NCBI GenBank assembly: GCA_030635465.1
Contig: DAOVYU010000071.1
Coordinates: 1-6,410, forward strand
DNA from: Bacteroidales bacterium
GTDB lineage: Bacteria > Bacteroidota > Bacteroidia > Bacteroidales > JAADJA01
Reading direction: 5' to 3'
Length of the DNA stretch: 6,410 nucleotides
How positions within the stretch are numbered: the stretch's first letter is position 1; the number at the start of each line of letters is the position of its first letter. Position numbers and translations under genes: made by a program. Positions 5,896 to 6,410 of the stretch are shown piece by piece. The notes beneath the pieces are model-generated. The model worked only from the letters and a program-made list of their open reading frames with translations. It was not told where the DNA came from and ran no database searches.

Positions 5896-6410
5896 ATGGG
5901 ATTAGGAAACATTGTTAAGAGTAGAGGTTTTAAAAACTTTATGGCCAAACTATACGGTATTGGCGCCGCAGTTGTAATTCTGGGAGCACTATTTAAAATT
6001 AACCACTACCCGGGGGCAGATATTATGCTTATGGTCGGACTCAGTGTTGAGTCGGTTATATTTTTCTTTTCTGCATTTGAGCCACCACATGTAGAACCAG
6101 ACTGGAGTTTGGTTTATCCTGAACTAGCGGGTATGTATCATGGTGTATCATCAGAATTAGATGAGGCTCCTGTTAAATCCGAAGGACTCACAGAAGATCT
6201 CGATAAAATGTTAGCTGAGGCCAAAGTTGGGCCAGAGTTAATTCAAAGTCTTGGACAGGGATTACAAAGTCTGAGCGATAATACAAATAAGCTTAAGGAT
6301 GTAACAAATGCTGCTGTAGCTACAAATGAATTTACTGAAAAGGTAAGGGGAGCAACAGCAAGTGTTGGAACATTATCCGATTCTTACAATAGACAGTCTG
6401 AAACAATAAA
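5896..6410 (+). CDS. gldL: T9SS/gliding inner-membrane motor protein GldL/PorL (N-terminal part, cut by window edge)
   Basis: GldL forms, with GldM, the proton-driven inner-membrane motor that powers type IX secretion and gliding. The frame opens at ATG 5896 and runs 171 full codons to the right edge. Two membrane helices are visible (about 17-35 and 43-61), joined by a short loop NHYPGAD (36-42). Compared by memory with Flavobacterium johnsoniae GldL, the key residues are present: Tyr20 (Tyr13), Lys34 (Lys27), His37 (His30), Glu52 in helix 2 (Glu49) and Glu62 (Glu59). The loop is four residues shorter than in that protein. After SAFEPP (59-64) and EPDWSLVYPEL (68-78) comes a cytoplasmic tail. 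From about residue 100 it is rich in heptad-like helix (LDKMLAEAKVGPELIQSLGQ and onward), as expected for the GldL coiled coil. No terminator separates it from gldK. gldM should follow outside the window. Confidence 0.97.
   Translation, partial: MGLGNIVKSRGFKNFMAKLYGIGAAVVILGALFKINHYPGADIMLMVGLSVESVIFFFSAFEPPHVEPDWSLVYPELAGMYHGVSSELDEAPVKSEGLTEDLDKMLAEAKVGPELIQSLGQGLQSLSDNTNKLKDVTNAAVATNEFTEKVRGATASVGTLSDSYNRQSETI

Noticed and set aside
1..6410. Mobile element, phage, CRISPR or defence system
   Set aside because: No transposase, integrase, array of spaced repeats, defence-type gene or composition break is visible. The genes are housekeeping or core T9SS genes.

Overview
The window reads as chromosomal core sequence from a member of the Bacteroidota. 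Three things support this. The start of a type IX secretion system (T9SS) cluster (porP-gldK-gldL) is present, and that system is confined to this phylum and close relatives. The DNA is AT-rich with strongly A/T intergenic spacers. At least two minus-strand genes carry the phylum-specific promoter TTG-N19-TAnnTTTG. I cannot place it below phylum with confidence.

The left part (1-2992) is all on the minus strand. In transcription order (right to left) it encodes a YitT-family membrane protein (2099-2992), a small zinc-ribbon protein (1819-2028), an M48-type zinc metalloprotease lipoprotein (988-1803), and the N-terminal 307 residues of a single-chain glycyl-tRNA synthetase (923 to beyond the left edge). 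The zinc-ribbon and M48 genes are 15 bases apart and appear to share one promoter. The YitT gene has its own promoter. glyS has a -7-like element so close to its ATG that its mRNA may have almost no leader.

A 432-base AT-rich spacer (2993-3424) separates the divergent blocks. It holds the YitT promoter, an 11-bp inverted repeat just upstream of that promoter, plus-strand -7-like elements, and a second widely spaced 11-bp inverted repeat in front of porP.

The right part (3425-6410) is on the plus strand. It encodes a PorP/SprF-family outer-membrane protein, the T9SS lipoprotein GldK/PorK, and the first 171 residues of the inner-membrane motor protein GldL/PorL. This matches the conserved T9SS order, and gldM and gldN are expected just past the right edge. 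GldK (with GldN) forms the periplasmic ring under the outer membrane. GldL (with GldM) forms the proton-driven motor in the inner membrane. PorP is a beta-barrel outer-membrane partner.

I found no mobile element, CRISPR array, tRNA or rRNA, and no sign of recent transfer. I do not see a previously undescribed system. The points most worth a second look are the possible surface-export signal on the M48 lipoprotein, the paired inverted repeats in the divergent spacer, the near-leaderless glyS start, and the loss of the FGE catalytic cysteines in GldK.
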